From positions 7,502,001 through 7,566,000 of the forward strand of contig NZ_BAAAWE010000001.1 in NCBI RefSeq assembly GCF_039534915.1: a stretch of DNA of 64,000 nucleotides, given 5' to 3'. Below, in pieces: positions 60,011 to 64,000 of this stretch. The translations under genes and the position numbers were made by a program. The DNA comes from Streptomyces roseofulvus. GTDB taxonomy: Bacteria > Actinomycetota > Actinomycetes > Streptomycetales > Streptomycetaceae. Position 1 is the stretch's first letter. The number at the start of each line of letters is the position of its first letter. Under the pieces are notes generated by a model. The model was not told the DNA's origin, did not search any database, and saw nothing but the letters and a program-made list of their open reading frames with translations.

Positions 60011-61294
60011 TCAGAGGACCGGGCCGCCCCCGACCGGCGGCGGCCCGCCGAAGACGTCCTCGCGGGCGGCCGTCAGCGCCAGGTCGAGCGCACCGGCCAG
60101 CACCGGGTTCCCGGGCACCGCCGACAGCCGGATCCGCGCCCGGGAGTGGGCGAGGATCCGCAGCTCGCGCTCGACCAGCGCGCGCAGCGGCTCGCCGCCC
60201 GCCGCGCAGAGCCGGCCCGCGAGGACGACGAGTCCGGGGTCCACGACGGTGACGATCGAGGCGAGGCCGGCGGCGAGCCGGGCCGCCACCCGCCCGAGCC
60301 CGGCCCGCGCCGCCTCGGCCTCCCCGCCCACGGTCGGCGCGCCCTCCTCGTCCTCGGGAAGCGCACCCGCCCCGGCCACGGGCGGCGCGTCCGCCCCGTA
60401 CCCGGCCCGGCGGACCGCCTCCGCCACCGTCTCCGCGAAGTCCGCGCCCGGCACCCCGTGCGCGTGCAGCAGCTCCCGTACGGCGTCCCCGCCCGCCAGC
60501 TCCTGGTAGCCGTGGCGGCCGTACGGGCCGCCGGCCTCGCGGGCGGTCGGCGCGCCGGGCAGCGGCAGATAGCCGACCTCGCCCGCGCCGCCGAAGTGGC
60601 CGCGGTGCAGCCGCCCGTCGAGGACGAGCGCCGCGCCCAGGCCCTCGTCCGCCCACAGCAGGACGAAGTCGGGGCAGCCGGCCGCCGCGTGCGCCCGCTC
60701 GGCGACGGCGGCGAGGTTGACGTCGTTCTCGATCCGGACCGGCACCCCCAGCTCCGCGCCGAGCGTCCGCTCCACGTCCGGGAAGAACCACGCCGCCATG
60801 TCCTCCTCGCTGGCGTACGCGAGCCGCCCGGTCGTCGGGTCCACCGCGCCCTGCACGCCGACCACCACCCGCCTCGGCGGCTCCGGAGTCGGCACCCGGG
60901 CGAGCGCCGCGCGCAGCGCCGCCACGAGCGCCTCCCGGCCGCCCCCGGCCGGCGCGGGCGCCTCGGTCTCGCCGAGCACCGCGCCCGTGATGTCCGCGGC
61001 CCGCACCGCGATCCACTCCGGCGTCACGTCCACGGCCGTCGCGTAGGCCGCCGCCGGATTGACCCGGTACGTCTCCGGGACCCGGCCCGGCAGCCCGGTG
61101 CGCAGCCCGTTGCCCACCACCAGGCCCGCGCCTTCGAGGCGCGCGAGGACCTGGGAGGCGGTCGGCTTGGACAGACCGGTGAGCCGGCTGATCTCGGGGC
61201 GGGTGAGCGGCCCCTGACGGAGCAGCAGATGGAGGGCGGCGCGGTCGTTGACCGCCCGCACGAGTCCGGGGGTGCCGCGGACGAGCTCGCTCAA
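60011..61294 (-). CDS. ROK-family transcriptional regulator
   Basis: 427 residues. N-terminal winged HTH (about 10-75: LRQGPLTRPEISRLTGLSKP, TASQVLARLEGAGLVV), then ROK sugar-kinase-like domain: VVVGVQGAVDPTTGRL, ENDVNLAAVAERAHAA, GEVGYLPLPGAPT and C-terminal LASIVTVVDPGLVVLAGRL. The usual ROK zinc Cys motif (CGxxGCxE) is not seen; the place reads GGPYGRHGYQE, so zinc may be lost. TTG 61294 follows GGAGGG at 6 nt. Faces the TerD-like gene tail to tail; its target is unclear. Confidence 0.87.
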   Translation of the reverse strand: MSELVRGTPGLVRAVNDRAALHLLLRQGPLTRPEISRLTGLSKPTASQVLARLEGAGLVVGNGLRTGLPGRVPETYRVNPAAAYATAVDVTPEWIAVRAADITGAVLGETEAPAPAGGGREALVAALRAALARVPTPEPPRRVVVGVQGAVDPTTGRLAYASEEDMAAWFFPDVERTLGAELGVPVRIENDVNLAAVAERAHAAAGCPDFVLLWADEGLGAALVLDGRLHRGHFGGAGEVGYLPLPGAPTAREAGGPYGRHGYQELAGGDAVRELLHAHGVPGADFAETVAEAVRRAGYGADAPPVAGAGALPEDEEGAPTVGGEAEAARAGLGRVAARLAAGLASIVTVVDPGLVVLAGRLCAAGGEPLRALVERELRILAHSRARIRLSAVPGNPVLAGALDLALTAAREDVFGGPPPVGGGPVL

Positions 61295-61450
61295 CTGCCC
61301 TCCGCACGCGGGTCGGCCTCGGTTCGAACGGCCAGCCTACAGCGCGGTCCCCGGCCCGTGGGCGGGTCCGGCGGCCGGGGTGCCATGGCCCGTTCGGAGG
61401 ACGCCGGGGCCCGCCGCGTGTCCCCCGGCGGAACGTTCCGTTGTGAGGGT

Positions 61451-61750
61451 GTGACCTCACCTCGACGCATCTCCTCGGTCCTCGCCGTCGCCGCCGCGTT
61501 CTCCTGCCTCGGCGGTGCCGCCACGCAGGCCGTCGCCGCCCCCGCGAGCCCGCTCGGACCGCCGATCAGCCCGATCGCCGAACTCGACAACCTGGCCACC
61601 ACCGGGATGACGGAGGAGGCCCGCGCCGCGTACCCCGGCGTCGGCGAGCAGCTCGGCGGACTGAGCCGGGTCAACGAACTCCACCAGCTCCACCAGCTCA
61701 CCGACCAGGCGGCGCCGGTCACCGGGCTGCTCCCCGCCATCTCCACCTGA
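61451..61750 (+). CDS. Small secreted protein, 99 aa
   Basis: GTG start; signal peptide SPRRISSVLAVAAAFSCL...AVA (about 1-34) followed by about 65 mature residues: LGPPISPIAELDNLATTGMT, EEARAAYPGVGEQLGGLSRV, NELHQLHQLTDQAAPVTGLL. Matches a short secreted family seen in many streptomycetes with no known function. The His/Leu-Gln repeat near the end may pack as a helix. Divergent from the ROK regulator. Confidence 0.72.
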   Translation: MTSPRRISSVLAVAAAFSCLGGAATQAVAAPASPLGPPISPIAELDNLATTGMTEEARAAYPGVGEQLGGLSRVNELHQLHQLTDQAAPVTGLLPAIST

Positions 61751-61815
61751 TCCGCCCGATCGACCTGATCGACCTGATTCATCCGATCCACCGACGCCTG
61801 ACGCTTCGCAGCACT

Positions 61816-61856
61816 CCGGCGCCCGGACGGCCGCAGCACGACCGTCCGGGCGCCGG
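61816..61856. terminator. Bidirectional terminator between small secreted gene and katG
   Basis: 15-bp perfect stem CCGGCGCCCGGACGG/CCGTCCGGGCGCCGG (61816-61830 with 61842-61856) and an 11-nt loop, between convergent genes. Confidence 0.85.
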
Positions 61857-61892
61857 CGCGTGTCCGGGCGGACCCGGCCCGGGCGGCGTGCC

Positions 61893-64000
<2,108 letters not shown>

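Overview
The window is chromosomal DNA from a high-GC actinomycete, almost certainly a Streptomyces or a close relative. Nearly every codon ends in G or C. GTG and TTG starts and apparently leaderless genes are common. Large secreted hydrolases, many one-component regulators (TetR, LacI, MerR, MarR, PaaX, ArsR, ROK), Eis-like and TerD-like proteins and small Streptomyces-type secreted or hydrophobic proteins are all present. I see no tRNA, rRNA, IS element, prophage or CRISPR array. All genus and function statements rest on reading the sequence and family knowledge; no database search was run.

Layout. 1-1.3 kb: an AurF-type diiron oxygenase followed by a ferredoxin (probably the N-terminus of a ferredoxin/NADP-reductase fusion cut by the left edge), behind two abutting palindromic operators. 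1.4-9.9 kb: secreted subtilase with P-domain, secreted GH13 amylase with two starch-binding modules, a DUF4344-type lipoprotein, MarR, VOC and MerR genes. 10-11.5 kb: a double alpha/beta-hydrolase. 11.5-11.8 kb: minisatellites. 11.8-18.4 kb: a complete oligopeptide/opine-type ABC importer (SBP, two permeases, two ATPases) divergent from its LacI regulator. 18.4-27.5 kb: a catabolic region with a YtcJ-like amidohydrolase, TetR, a four-gene SDR/amidohydrolase/acyl-CoA ligase/MaoC operon divergent from a PaaX regulator, and a DadA/PuuB-like FAD oxidase. The same 15-bp operator core lies in front of tetR and in front of the oxidase 5.8 kb away.

27.5-39.7 kb: HAD phosphatase, PL9 pectate lyase with CBM35, a ComB-like phosphatase split by a repetitive insert, VOC, Eis-like acetyltransferase, STAS protein, ArsR plus an MFS exporter with a His-rich tail, a frameshifted DUF6193-like gene, a RidA-like protein and a second secreted subtilase. 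39.7-48.2 kb: Sua5/YrdC, beta-carbonic anhydrase, an uncharacterised protein, a kinase-like APH protein, an FMN hydroxy-acid oxidase, CBS protein and the arginine pair arcD-arcA. 48.2-58.5 kb: PL1 pectate lyase (sharing a GAAAGCGCTTTC operator with the PL9 gene), VOC, MazG-like, response regulator, histidine kinase with an FtsX-type ABC transporter, SulP transporter, AhpD-like protein, a 51-residue hydrophobic protein and SRPBCC protein. 58.5-64 kb: TerD-like protein with a Pro/Ala linker, ROK regulator, a small secreted protein and katG, whose 5' end leaves the right edge.

Common logic: the region is mostly saprophytic metabolism (starch, protein and pectin breakdown, amine/amide and acyl-CoA catabolism, peptide import), each unit with its own local repressor and visible operator. 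The best candidates for something undescribed are the TetR-linked amidohydrolase/FAD-oxidase regulon, the PaaX-linked four-gene acyl-CoA operon, the two-lyase pectin regulon, the double hydrolase with an Asp at one nucleophile elbow, and the ComB-like enzyme with a large disordered insert.
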